34,863 nt of DNA from contig NZ_LT828545.1 in the NCBI RefSeq assembly GCF_900170035.1, forward strand, positions 41,366 through 76,228, in the 5' to 3' direction. How positions within the stretch are numbered: position 1 is the first letter of the stretch; each line of letters opens with the position of its first letter. Shown in pieces: positions 23,688 to 32,133 of the stretch. A program made the position numbers and the translations under genes. The notes under the pieces were generated by a model, which saw only the letters and a program-made list of their open reading frames with translations, was not told where the DNA came from and did no database searches. Source of the stretch: Desulfamplus magnetovallimortis (GTDB taxonomy: Bacteria; Desulfobacterota; Desulfobacteria; Desulfobacterales; Desulfobacteraceae).

Positions 23688-25775
23688 TTGAATCAGTTCT
23701 ATAAAAATCTGTCACTTTGGTTAGTGATCGTTTTGATGATGGTGATGTTGTATAATATTTTTAATCAGCAGCCTGTAACAGAGAGCAGCCTTGGGTATTC
23801 GGAGTTTCTGGCCATGGTTGAAGCAGATCGTGTCCAGAGCGTTGTACTTCAGGGGCAGGATCTCTATTTTACAGATATCAATGGAACCAGATACAAGTCC
23901 TTTGCTCCAAGGGATGCTGAGATGATTGATATTCTCAGAAAACACGGGGTTGCCATTAAAGCCAAACCTCCCACTGAATCCTCATGGTTCATGTCTATTA
24001 TTATTTCATGGCTGCCCATGATTGTCCTGATTGGGGTGTGGATTTTCTTTATGCGCCAGATGCAGGGTGGGGGCGGTGGAAAAGCAATGTCATTTGGCAA
24101 AAGCAGAGCACGCCTTATGTCTGAAAAGGGGGAAAAGGTCACCTTTAGGGATGTTGCAGGTATTGATGAAGCAAAGGAAGAGTTGACCGAAGTGGTTGAC
24201 TTTCTTAAAGAACCCAAAAAGTTTACCCGCCTTGGTGGCCGAATACCCAAAGGGGTTCTGCTTGTTGGCTCTCCTGGAACAGGAAAAACCCTTTTGTCAA
24301 GGGCTGTTGCCGGTGAAGCAGGGGTGCCTTTTTTTACAATCAGTGGCTCGGATTTTGTGGAGATGTTTGTGGGTGTTGGTGCATCAAGGGTCAGGGATCT
24401 TTTTGCCCAGGGTAAAAAAAATGCACCCTGTATTATTTTCATAGATGAAATTGATGCTGTTGGAAGGCAGCGTGGGGCCGGTATGGGTGGTGGTCATGAT
24501 GAGCGTGAACAGACACTGAACCAGCTTCTTGTGGAGATGGACGGATTTGAGTCCAACGAAGGTGTTATACTGATGGCCGCAACCAACAGGGCAGATGTTC
24601 TCGATCCTGCACTTTTAAGGCCAGGGCGTTTTGACCGTCAGGTTGTTGTTGATCTTCCCGATATCAAGGGCAGAATTGGTATCCTTAAAGTTCACATGAA
24701 AAGAACACCTCTTGACAATGACGTTGATGTTGTTGTTCTTGCCAAGGGAACTCCGGGATTTTCCGGAGCAGATCTGGAAAATCTTGTTAATGAGGCTGCA
24801 CTTCTTGCTGCAAAACGAGATCATGAAAAACTTACCATGGTGGATTTTGAGGATTCAAAGGACAAGGTCTATATGGGACTTGAGCGAAAATCCAAGGTGA
24901 TCCGCGAAGATGAAAAAAAGACAACTGCCTACCATGAGGCAGGCCATGCCCTTGTTGCAAGACTTCTTCCCGGAACTGATGCGGTTAATAAAATTACCAT
25001 TATTCCCAGAGGCAGGGCTGCTGGAGTAACATGGTTTCTGCCGGATGAGAGCGGTTTTAAATATAAGGATCAGCTTGAAAACGAACTTTGCGTTGCATTT
25101 GGCGGAAGAGTTGCAGAGGAGCTCATTTTCAAGAGAATCAGTACAGGTGCCTCCAATGACATAAAACAGGCAACTGCCATGGCAAATCGAATGGTAAGGA
25201 TCTGGGGTATGAGTGATGATCTTGGTCCCCTTGATTATAATCAGGGTGGAGAGCAGATTTTCATAGGCAGGGAATTTGGCCATGCCAGGGAGTATTCTGA
25301 GGATACTGCAAGGAAGATTGATGCAGAGGTTTCAAATATTATAAAGCGAAATTACAATATTGCCCGTGAGGTACTTGAGGAGCATCTTGATATTCTTCAT
25401 AAGCTTGCTGCACTTCTCCTTGAAAAAGAGACAGTTATGGGTAAAGAGCTGGATGAGTTGATAAAGTCAATGAAACCAGATTTCAATCCTCCCGAGCCAG
25501 ATACATTTTTTGATGATGAAGCCTTGATGGCCATGGCCATGGAAGATGACAGTGATGGTGAGGATGACCCTGATGGCAACGGGGATGAAGATATGGATGA
25601 TGACTCCGGCGATGATGATGGCGACAAAATCAGTTTTCTTTTTAGAAAGGGAAAAGTATCTGGTAAAAAAGCAGCTTCAGGGAAGTCTGTTGTTGATGAA
25701 GATGCTTATGAAAAAGGTACAAAGGATTCAAAGAGTGATATGAAACCAGGTAGTGACGAGGAAAGTGAGAAGTGA
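23688..25775 (+). CDS. ftsH: ATP-dependent zinc metalloprotease FtsH
   Basis: It is a membrane-anchored AAA+ protease that degrades misfolded membrane proteins and regulators. Membrane segments are at ~9-25 and ~103-122; Walker A GSPGTGKT at ~194-201; Walker B IIFIDEID at ~249-256; second region of homology [20 protein letters not shown]; protease motif HEAGH at 416-420. The start codon is TTG with GAGAGG 8 bases upstream. The C-terminus (~610-695) is an unusual highly acidic Asp/Glu/Gly tail followed by a Lys-rich end, making the protein 695 residues rather than the usual 610-650. It overlaps folP by 1 base, a common ftsH-folP pairing. Confidence 0.97.
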   Translation: MNQFYKNLSLWLVIVLMMVMLYNIFNQQPVTESSLGYSEFLAMVEADRVQSVVLQGQDLYFTDINGTRYKSFAPRDAEMIDILRKHGVAIKAKPPTESSWFMSIIISWLPMIVLIGVWIFFMRQMQGGGGGKAMSFGKSRARLMSEKGEKVTFRDVAGIDEAKEELTEVVDFLKEPKKFTRLGGRIPKGVLLVGSPGTGKTLLSRAVAGEAGVPFFTISGSDFVEMFVGVGASRVRDLFAQGKKNAPCIIFIDEIDAVGRQRGAGMGGGHDEREQTLNQLLVEMDGFESNEGVILMAATNRADVLDPALLRPGRFDRQVVVDLPDIKGRIGILKVHMKRTPLDNDVDVVVLAKGTPGFSGADLENLVNEAALLAAKRDHEKLTMVDFEDSKDKVYMGLERKSKVIREDEKKTTAYHEAGHALVARLLPGTDAVNKITIIPRGRAAGVTWFLPDESGFKYKDQLENELCVAFGGRVAEELIFKRISTGASNDIKQATAMANRMVRIWGMSDDLGPLDYNQGGEQIFIGREFGHAREYSEDTARKIDAEVSNIIKRNYNIAREVLEEHLDILHKLAALLLEKETVMGKELDELIKSMKPDFNPPEPDTFFDDEALMAMAMEDDSDGEDDPDGNGDEDMDDDSGDDDGDKISFLFRKGKVSGKKAASGKSVVDEDAYEKGTKDSKSDMKPGSDEESEK

Positions 25776-26722
25776 TGAGTTGCAATACTAACAAAAATTT
25801 GCACATGAATTCAGATACAATGAATCATGGAAGCGGAAAAGCATCCTTTTGTAACCTATTATACAATGTAAAATGGGGCAGATACTCACTCAGGCTTGGA
25901 GTTGAGCCATGTATAATGGGTATTATAAACACAACTCCTGATTCATTTTCCGATGGCGGGAAGTTTTTTGCATGTGAGGATGCAGTATCACACGGAATTA
26001 AGCTTTTTGAGCAGGGAGCAGATATTCTTGATATTGGCGGGGAGTCTTCCCGACCCTTTTCAGAGCCTGTGTCTGTTGAAGAAGAGCTTGAACGGGTTAT
26101 TCCTGTAATTGAGAAACTTTCAGCACAGGTTAATGTTCCCATATCAATTGATACAGTAAAGTCTGAAGTTGCATCAAAGGCACTTGATGCAGGGGCATCC
26201 ATCATTAACGATATAAGTGCCATGGAGATGGATCCTCTTATGATGGAACTTGCCGCCCAAAGAGAGGTTCCTGTGATTTTGATGCACATGAAGGGTTCTC
26301 CTGCAACAATGCAGATAAATCCGGATTATGATGATTTTCTGGGTGAAATTATCAGCTATCTTGCTGATCGTGCAGAGATTGCTATCAAGGCAGGGATTTC
26401 TCCTGATCATATTATTGTTGATCCTGGAATTGGCTTTGGAAAGAGGGTTGAGCACAATCTTATGCTTATAAGGCATCTTGATAAGCTATCTGCTCTTGGA
26501 TTTCCGGTACTCATGGGGCCATCCAGGAAATCATTTATACAAAAGATCATTGCCGATAAAAGAACTTCTGCAAAAACAACTCCCCTCTCTATAGAGACAG
26601 AATGCGGCACAATGGCTTCTGTTGCAGCATGTTTGATGAATGGCGCTCATATTGTCAGGGTACATGATGTGGCATCAGCAAGGGTGGTTGCAGATATCAT
26701 TCATGCTGTCAAGATTGTCTGA
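25775..26722 (+). CDS. folP: Dihydropteroate synthase
   Basis: It condenses p-aminobenzoate with dihydropterin pyrophosphate in folate synthesis. Motifs: IMGIINTTPDSFSDGG (~48-63), DILDIGGESSRP, ISIDTVKSEVA, IINDISAME, ILMHMKG, DPGIGFGKRVEHN and GPSRKSFI. It has 315 residues, about 30 more than usual, because of an N-terminal extension ([14 protein letters not shown]...). The ATG at 25775 shares its A with the ftsH stop (TGATG), indicating coupled translation; a GTG at 25772 is an alternative. coaX follows after 33 bp. Confidence 0.96.
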   Translation: MSCNTNKNLHMNSDTMNHGSGKASFCNLLYNVKWGRYSLRLGVEPCIMGIINTTPDSFSDGGKFFACEDAVSHGIKLFEQGADILDIGGESSRPFSEPVSVEEELERVIPVIEKLSAQVNVPISIDTVKSEVASKALDAGASIINDISAMEMDPLMMELAAQREVPVILMHMKGSPATMQINPDYDDFLGEIISYLADRAEIAIKAGISPDHIIVDPGIGFGKRVEHNLMLIRHLDKLSALGFPVLMGPSRKSFIQKIIADKRTSAKTTPLSIETECGTMASVAACLMNGAHIVRVHDVASARVVADIIHAVKIV

Positions 26723-26755
26723 ATTGCATAATTAGTGATAAAACACGAGGTGAAA

Positions 26756-27535
26756 ATGCTGCTTGTAATTGATGTGGGCAATACCAATACTGTACTTGGT
26801 GTTTTTGATGGTAATACTCTGATAAGAGATTGGAGAATCAGAACAATTCGAGATACCACCGCAGACGAGTTTAATGTCCTTGCCAATGCCCTGTTTGCAG
26901 ATAAAGGGATAAATAAAGAAGATATCACAAGCGTTGTAATATCTTCTGTTGTACCTCCGGCTGTGCCGATTTTGGATCGTTTCTGTGAAAAATATCTTTT
27001 GACAAAGCCTTTCTGGGTTTATCCTGAATCTGTCAGGAACCTCATGCCTATTTTGTATAACAATCCTGCCGAGGTTGGAGCAGACCGAATTGTCAATGGA
27101 ATTGCAGCCTATGCAAAGTACAGAAAAAGTCTGATTGTAATTGATTTTGGCACAGCAACAACCTTTGATGCAATTTCAGAAAAAGGGGAGTATCTTGGCG
27201 GGGCAATTGTTCCGGGATTGATGATTTCATCAGAGGCTCTGTTTCAAAGAGCATCAAGATTGCCAAGGGTGGAGATGTTCATGCCGCCTGCATCAGTTAT
27301 AGGAAAGGATACCATTGACAGTATCAAGTCCGGTCTTATGCACGGTAATGCTGCAATGGTTGATGGTATGGTTGCCCGTATGAAGAGGGAGATGGCAACG
27401 GAGCCTGCAATAATAGCAACAGGTGGCCTTGCTGTATTGATTGCAGGTCTTTCAGATACCATTGAATCTGTTGAAAGTTCTCTCACCCTTGAGGGACTCA
27501 GAATTATAAGTGACGAGCTGATGAAGACCAAATAA
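26756..27535 (+). CDS. coaX: Type III pantothenate kinase
   Basis: It phosphorylates pantothenate, the first step of CoA synthesis; the type III enzyme belongs to the ASKHA fold. MLLVIDVGNTNTVLGVFDG opens the protein (phosphate loop), with NPAEVGADRIVNGIAAY, VIDFGTATTFDAI and GGAIVPGL following. It has 259 residues, normal. The ATG at 26756 has AGG 6-7 bases upstream; the longer frame from a GTG at 26735 is unlikely. Its TAA stop lies within the first bases of the adjacent palindromic repeat (ATAACGTACATGG). It follows folP closely and probably ends the ftsH-folP-coaX operon. Confidence 0.95.
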   Translation: MLLVIDVGNTNTVLGVFDGNTLIRDWRIRTIRDTTADEFNVLANALFADKGINKEDITSVVISSVVPPAVPILDRFCEKYLLTKPFWVYPESVRNLMPILYNNPAEVGADRIVNGIAAYAKYRKSLIVIDFGTATTFDAISEKGEYLGGAIVPGLMISSEALFQRASRLPRVEMFMPPASVIGKDTIDSIKSGLMHGNAAMVDGMVARMKREMATEPAIIATGGLAVLIAGLSDTIESVESSLTLEGLRIISDELMKTK

Positions 27536-27858
27536 CGTACATGGCGGATACCCGCCACAATTGAAGTTTTGAAAGTCTTAATAAAAAAAATCAGTTGCTT
27601 ACGGAGACTTTCATATAACGGCCATGGCAAACCCATTTTGCCACAACGAAGCATGAAAGCCCTGAAAAAAACCTTGAAATACGGGGACTTTCTTATAAAC
27701 GGCCATGGCAGATACATCTGCCACAACGAAGTATGAAAGTCATCAAAAGCCTTAAAATATGGGGGCTTTTTAATAAACCTCCATGTTTGCTGACACATCA
27801 CAACGATGGTTGAAATTTTTTATATATCAGCATGTTACGAAGGCTTTCTAATAAAAAC
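27532..27858. repeat. Tandem array of three diverged and one decayed two-hairpin repeat units
   Basis: Same orientation as the array at 2551. Unit 1 (from 27532) has TGGCGGATAC-CCGCCA-like hairpin A; unit 2 (~27618) has TGGCAAA/TTTGCCA; unit 3 (~27700) has TGGCAGAT/ATCTGCCA. Both partners of the stem changed together, so base pairing is kept. Hairpin B arms are GAAAGTC/GACTTTC in unit 1 and weaker in units 2 and 3. A fourth unit (~27777-27858) is recognisable but eroded. It lies between convergent coaX and the zinc-ribbon gene at 27936. Confidence 0.88.
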
Positions 27859-27879
27859 ATCCAAATTTGGCATCCTTCA

Positions 27880-27904
27880 TGTCCACCTTTGTTTAAGGTG
27901 GACA
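27880..27904. terminator. Perfect 10-bp hairpin between convergent genes
   Basis: TGTCCACCTT (27880-27889) pairs with AAGGTGGACA (27895-27904) around a 5-nt loop, directly followed by a second small GCCC/GGGC hairpin. There is no T-tract on either strand, but a strong stem between the two 3' ends is consistent with a bidirectional transcript end. Confidence 0.5.
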
Positions 27905-27935
27905 AGCCCGCCTAAAGGGCGCTAAGTTCAAAGCC

Positions 27936-28631
27936 TTATGTAATTTTACCCATTTTTCTGAGGGATTCGTTGTAAATGGCATAAAATTGTTCGTGCTCTT
28001 TTACGGTACGCCTGACAAGTCCTTCCATTCCGGTGATTTTGCTTATATTTATTATCTGGTTTACGCTTAAATGAAACGAAGCCATGTTGTCCATTGTTCT
28101 ATGGTTTTTTGACAGAAAGAATACAACAGTGCGTCGTCTCAACATCATATCAAGGTCATTGATGTACTCCATAAGGTATGCAAACCCTCTTCTGTTAACA
28201 TCAAAATCCTCGTCAACAATAATAATGTTGAAAAGGTGATACTTCATACGGTTGAGAGCTGTCTGAACATTATCCACAGTTTCAATCTGGTACTGCATGC
28301 TGTTCATTATCTTTACTGATATCTCAAGTGCATGTGGATGTGAAATGCATAAAAGAGCTGTTTTGGCATTTTCATCAAGAAGGTCAAAAGGCTTGTCAGA
28401 AGCATTATATTCAGATGTTTCAGGATAAACTCTTCTTGGTACCGGCACCTGGGGTGCTTTGGACTGTACAGGAATTTCGCTGCTATCAAGAGTCTGGGTG
28501 TTGCTTTCATCAGGCATTATATGTATTCTCTGTTTGCATTTCGGGCACAACAGAGAGGCTTTTCTTCCCTTGGGAATTTTTTCATCCGGAATATTGAGTT
28601 TTGTGTAGCAATGGTTGCATGAAATTTCCAT
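27936..28631 (-). CDS. Zinc-ribbon protein with a degenerate receiver-like domain, linked to pilT genes
   Basis: It has 231 residues. The N-terminal MJ0042-type zinc ribbon has MEISCNHCYTKLNI and LLCPKCKQRI (two CxxC pairs). A ~50-residue Pro/Ser linker follows. From ~88 the fold prediction by eye is receiver-like: TALLCISHPHALEISVKIM, then FNIIIVDEDFDVNRRG where the phosphoacceptor would sit, but the conserved LxMPxxDG segment after the Asp and the KP motif are absent. It starts 8 bp after the upstream PilT-family gene, so it is in that operon and may modulate pilus retraction; this is inference. The zinc ribbon resembles that of the gene at 1-941. Confidence 0.82.
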   Translation of the reverse strand: MEISCNHCYTKLNIPDEKIPKGRKASLLCPKCKQRIHIMPDESNTQTLDSSEIPVQSKAPQVPVPRRVYPETSEYNASDKPFDLLDENAKTALLCISHPHALEISVKIMNSMQYQIETVDNVQTALNRMKYHLFNIIIVDEDFDVNRRGFAYLMEYINDLDMMLRRRTVVFFLSKNHRTMDNMASFHLSVNQIINISKITGMEGLVRRTVKEHEQFYAIYNESLRKMGKIT

Positions 28632-28639
28632 ATATCATT

Positions 28640-29800
28640 CTATCCTTCATAGTCATGATCAAGTTCAAGGGCTTCAATGTCAGTGGTTTTTTCTCCCCTG
28701 GCACTTTTTATGGTATCCATTCCCCTGCCCACAACAGCTTTTCTTGAGGCATAGGCAGAAGCTGTCTCTTCTGTAATAAGTCCTTGTTGATAAAGCCTTA
28801 TTATATAACGGTCAAATGTTGTCATACCAAAGGCTTCGCCATCGGTGATGATTTCATAAAACGTTTTGCCGTCCATTTCGCCATTGAGAATAGAGTCTTT
28901 TATTCGCAGGTTGCTTCCCATTATCTCAAAGGCTGCAACCCTTCCGCCACCAACCTTTGGAAGAAGTCTCTGACATACAATCCATCTTATGGTATCTGCA
29001 AGGCGTATTCTTATCTGATGCTCTTCTTTTAATGAAAACATTCCTATGATACGGTTTATTGTCTGTCCGGCATCAACTGTATGGAGCGTTGATACAACAA
29101 GGTGGCCGGTCTCTGCTGCGGAAAGACCGATTTCCACAGTTTCTCTGTCCCTCATCTCACCAACCAGGATAACCTTGGGCGCCTGCCTTAAGGCCGCTCT
29201 GAGGCCATTTGCAAATGTGTCAAAGTCTTCTCCAAGCTCACGTTGGTTGAATGTGGCCATTTTCTGGGGATGCTGAAATTCGATGGGATCTTCCAGCGTG
29301 ATTATGTGAATGGATTTGGTTTCATTTAATGCATCGAGAAAAGCGGCAAGAGATGTTGATTTACCACTACCTGTGGCACCAGTTACAAAAATGATGCCGT
29401 TTTTCTCCTGGGTCATCTTGTGAAAGGTTTTAGGGAGGTTCAGGCTCTCTATTGTGGGGATGGCTGTTTCAAGTTTTCTCAGAACAATGGAGTATTGACC
29501 TGATCTTGAAAAAATATTTACCCTGAAACGTGCCTTGTCCCCAAGAGCATATGATAGGTCGCAGGAACCTTCCCTGAGCAGAGCTTCTGTAAGGCGGCGA
29601 TCCTGTTTTATAAGGTTAAGAGCAATTGTTTCGGTCTGAAACGGGGTTAAAACCTTGAAGTCAGGCTCCATTTTAACTGGTATCAGTTCTCCCGATGATT
29701 CCACCTGAAGGGGTTTTCCAGGAGTAAAGTTAAGGTCTGATACGTTAAAATGGGCTTCAAGCATTTTACTCAGAATGTGGTCTATTTCTTGTTTCTGCAT
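28640..29800 (-). CDS. PilT/PilU-family pilus retraction ATPase (PilU-like)
   Basis: It is a hexameric cytoplasmic secretion-type ATPase of 386 residues. Walker A GATGSGKST is at ~141-149; the Asp box is IITLEDPIEF, Walker B VILVGEMRD, and the His box GHLVVSTLHT. The AIRNLIRE motif of true PilT is replaced by LRIKDSILNGE, and the C-terminus is extended, both of which fit PilU-like proteins. GGGGA lies ~9 bases before the ATG. It lies downstream of the canonical pilT, separated by 208 bp that contain one repeat unit, and 8 bp upstream of the zinc-ribbon gene. Confidence 0.93.
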   Translation of the reverse strand: MQKQEIDHILSKMLEAHFNVSDLNFTPGKPLQVESSGELIPVKMEPDFKVLTPFQTETIALNLIKQDRRLTEALLREGSCDLSYALGDKARFRVNIFSRSGQYSIVLRKLETAIPTIESLNLPKTFHKMTQEKNGIIFVTGATGSGKSTSLAAFLDALNETKSIHIITLEDPIEFQHPQKMATFNQRELGEDFDTFANGLRAALRQAPKVILVGEMRDRETVEIGLSAAETGHLVVSTLHTVDAGQTINRIIGMFSLKEEHQIRIRLADTIRWIVCQRLLPKVGGGRVAAFEIMGSNLRIKDSILNGEMDGKTFYEIITDGEAFGMTTFDRYIIRLYQQGLITEETASAYASRKAVVGRGMDTIKSARGEKTTDIEALELDHDYEG

Positions 29801-29880
29801 GGCAGCTTTTTCCCCTGAATTTCTGATGAACCTGCAAAAAAGTGCGGTTTCAAGACTTTCCAGCAGTACCCGCTGAAGTT

Positions 29881-29964
29881 TTATATGAAAGTCTCTGTAA
29901 CAGGCTGTTTTAAAACGACTTTCATCTCTTCGATTGTGGCGGTAATGCCGCCATGGCCGTTATT
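29881..29964. repeat. Single two-hairpin repeat unit between the two pilT-family genes
   Basis: Orientation as at 15308. Hairpin B ATGAAAGTC...GACTTTCAT is followed by CTCTTCGATTG and hairpin A TGGCGG-TAATG-CCGCCA, ending GGCCGTTATT. This is close to consensus. It lies within the operon gap on the path of transcription from pilT to the PilU-like gene, so the transcript would carry both hairpins. Confidence 0.92.
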
Positions 29965-30008
29965 AAAATAGCGTCTCTGTTGTTTGGAATTTTTTACAAG
30001 ACCATAAA

Positions 30009-31091
30009 TTATGCCTCTGTGAAATCCACCGGAGGCGTTTTCAGGAATGGTCTGAAGAGTGACTTGTTGTTAGCCTTGGTGTATGCCTCTTCAGCGCTTA
30101 TCCATCTTTTATTGTACAGTTGCATTACAGCGTCGTCAAGAAGCTGCATACCATATTGTTTTCCTGTTTGAATCATTGACGGAATCTGGTGGGTTTTAGA
30201 TTCACGTATAAGGTTTCTGACAGCAGGTGTGGCCACAAGTATTTCCAGAGCAGCGCATCTGCCTTTTTTATCTATTCGTTTAAAAAGCACCTGGGCAACA
30301 ATAGCCCTGATACCATCGGACAGGGTGGATCTTATCTGTGCCTGTTCTGTGGCCGGAAAAACCTCAATAACACGGTCAACGGTTTTTGCTGCACTTGATG
30401 TATGGAGTGTGCCAAAAACAAGGTGACCTGTGGAGGCAGCTTCAATGGCAAGGGATATTGTTTCAAGATCCCTCATCTCACCTACAAGAATAATATCCGG
30501 GTCTTCACGAAGCGCACCTCGAAGTGCAGAGGAAAATGATTTGGTATGCATTCCCACTTCTCTGTGGTTTATGATACAATTCTGGCTTTTGTGAACAAAC
30601 TCAATGGGGTCTTCTACAGTTATGATATGGTCTTTTCTGATTCTGTTGGCCTGGTCAATTATTGCTGCAAGGGTTGTTGATTTACCACTTCCAGTTGGTC
30701 CCGTAACAAGGACAAGGCCCCTTGGCAATGATGCAAGTTTTGATATTACAGGTGGAAGTCCAAGCTGTTCTGCTGTAAGGATTTCAGCGGGGATTTCACG
30801 AAAAACCGCACCTATTCCATTTCTCTGCATAAAGTAGTTTGCCCTGTACCTTGCAAGTCCCGGGATTTCGTAACCAAAGTCAACGTCACCTGTCTCTTCA
30901 AACACCTTTATTTTATCCTCAGGGGTGATTTCATAGAGGATTGTCCTCAAGTCATCGTTGGACAATGTTTTATACTTGATTCGCTCCATATCACCGTGGA
31001 GGCGTAGGGCAGGAGGCTGGCCTGCCACAAGGTGAAGGTCAGAAGCACCTTGGTCATTCATCAGTTTAAAAAAAGCGTCAATTTTGGCCAT
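30009..31091 (-). CDS. pilT: Type IV pilus retraction ATPase PilT
   Basis: It has 360 residues. GASDLHLVAGQPP near the N-terminus, Walker A GPTGSGKST (~131-139), Asp box IITVEDPIEF, Walker B IILVGEMRD, His box GHLVFGTLHT, and VRNLIRESKTHQ, which matches the AIRNLIRE motif needed for retraction in known PilT proteins. It powers pilus depolymerisation and twitching motility from the cytoplasmic face. No pilus structural or assembly genes are in the window. It is first of a likely three-gene unit with the PilU-like ATPase and the zinc-ribbon protein. Confidence 0.96.
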   Translation of the reverse strand: MAKIDAFFKLMNDQGASDLHLVAGQPPALRLHGDMERIKYKTLSNDDLRTILYEITPEDKIKVFEETGDVDFGYEIPGLARYRANYFMQRNGIGAVFREIPAEILTAEQLGLPPVISKLASLPRGLVLVTGPTGSGKSTTLAAIIDQANRIRKDHIITVEDPIEFVHKSQNCIINHREVGMHTKSFSSALRGALREDPDIILVGEMRDLETISLAIEAASTGHLVFGTLHTSSAAKTVDRVIEVFPATEQAQIRSTLSDGIRAIVAQVLFKRIDKKGRCAALEILVATPAVRNLIRESKTHQIPSMIQTGKQYGMQLLDDAVMQLYNKRWISAEEAYTKANNKSLFRPFLKTPPVDFTEA

Positions 31092-31197
31092 TGCAATCGT
31101 TCTCCTGTAAAGAGAGGCAATTTATAGTATAGAGGTTTTCATTTTATTTTCTGGAAAAGCAAGTGTTTATGGAAAAGTTTGCCCAAAGGAACCTAAG

Positions 31198-31303
31198 TTA
31201 GGGAATGAGTCTTAAATAACTTGCCCATTTCAAAACAGGCGACCATCGCAGGCAGTACGTTTGAAAATTCTAATTGAGCATATTATTTCGTGCTCATTCC
31301 TAA
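31198..31303. repeat. ~106-bp inverted-repeat element, copy 2 (second repeat family)
   Basis: The left end TTAGGGAATGAG...AAATAACTTGCCCATTT (31198 onward) and the right end (ATTATTTCGTG then CTCATTCCTAA, to 31303) are inverted copies. The right end read backwards agrees with the left end of the element at 14676 at about 20 of the first 21 positions. It lies in the 338-bp gap between YggT and pilT, which shows no gene. Confidence 0.75.
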
Positions 31304-31429
31304 AGAAGCAGTAGTGGTTCTTCAAGTTTAAACTGTCGTGTGGTTTTTTCAAAGGTTTCAGGTACTCCAGGCGTTTTTTTTTCCACGACAATCAAACATT
31401 GAAAGAACAGTAGTGTTATGAAAAGTGAA

Positions 31430-31729
31430 TTACAGGAACGAGGTTGCCAGTCGATGGAGACTGCCAACAACAAATGTTTGCAGAAAAATAATGGCAAGCA
31501 TTGCCACAATCGGTGAAATATCAATTCCACCAAAATATACAGGTAGTCTTTTTCTGATCTGATAGAGTACAGGATCAGTTATGTTGTTGATAAATCTTAC
31601 AATATTGTTGTAGGGATCTGGATTGACCCAAGAGAGTACAGCCCTTGCAATTATAATCCACATATATATTTGGAGTGCATAGTCAAGCACCACAGCTACA
31701 GCTTGAAAAAAGTTTCCCAGAATGAACAT
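31430..31729 (-). CDS. YggT family membrane protein
   Basis: It has 99 residues and two or three hydrophobic segments (VAVVLDYALQIYMWIIIARAVLSW; IVAMLAIIFLQTFVVGSL). SWVNPDPYNNIVRFINNITDPVL closely matches the conserved centre of YggT proteins, small membrane proteins of poorly known function. It is monocistronic as far as seen; downstream comes the inverted-repeat element and pilT in the same direction. Confidence 0.93.
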   Translation of the reverse strand: MFILGNFFQAVAVVLDYALQIYMWIIIARAVLSWVNPDPYNNIVRFINNITDPVLYQIRKRLPVYFGGIDISPIVAMLAIIFLQTFVVGSLHRLATSFL

Positions 31730-32062
31730 TTCGAGTAAAAATCTCCTTCAATTAATTTGGTTATGCATATGCAGAGATAACTGTAATGAGTCTTTTGTTA
31801 TTTATTATTAATACACAAGGATGCCGTATTTTGAAATGAAAAGTCAAGTAATTTTGGCCATACTTCATAGCACGGGAAGGGACTATAGATTTTTGAGGAT
31901 GCAAATTGATGGGCTTGGGCATGTAAAATAGAGGGCATGCTTCATTTCCCAGTTTACACTTTCCTGAGAGAAAGCTCTGATTGGTGGGAATCTCTCACAA
32001 CAAAGTGTAAAGTTCTGTTGGGTTCATATGAAGGATGCCAAATAAAGATGTCCAAAAATGCC
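31730..32062. other. Region upstream of the FadR-type gene with a nested inverted repeat
   Basis: No gene is seen. TTTACACTTT (31953-31962) pairs with AAAGTGTAAA (32002-32011), and inside it TGAGAG (31965-31970) pairs with CTCTCA (31992-31997), giving a 59-bp nested palindrome about 50 bp before the FadR-type promoter. It could be a regulator site or a cruciform; no known family of sites is recognised. Confidence 0.55.
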
Positions 32063-32104
32063 TTGACAAAGTAATGCTTTAACCACCATAATGGTCAGAC
32101 CATT
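32063..32104 (+). promoter_or_regulatory. Promoter with overlapping FadR/GntR-type operator
   Basis: TTGACA (32063-32068), an 18-bp spacer and CATAAT (32087-32092) form a plausible promoter. AATGGTC-A-GACCATT (32090-32104) is a perfect 15-bp palindrome overlapping the -10 box and the likely start site. It fits the TGGTnnnACCA core bound by FadR/PdhR-type regulators. Its position suggests autorepression by the gene that follows. A TATAAT at 32110-32115 lacks a matching -35 box. Confidence 0.75.
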
Positions 32105-32133
32105 TTATTTATAATGATTGAAAGCGAAAGATT

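Noticed and set aside
27857-32053. Shared ATGAAGGATGCCAAAT at about 27865-27880 (minus) and 32028-32043 (plus)
   Set aside because: A 16-bp match between two sites is within what chance allows in 35 kb on both strands; only a few further bases agree.
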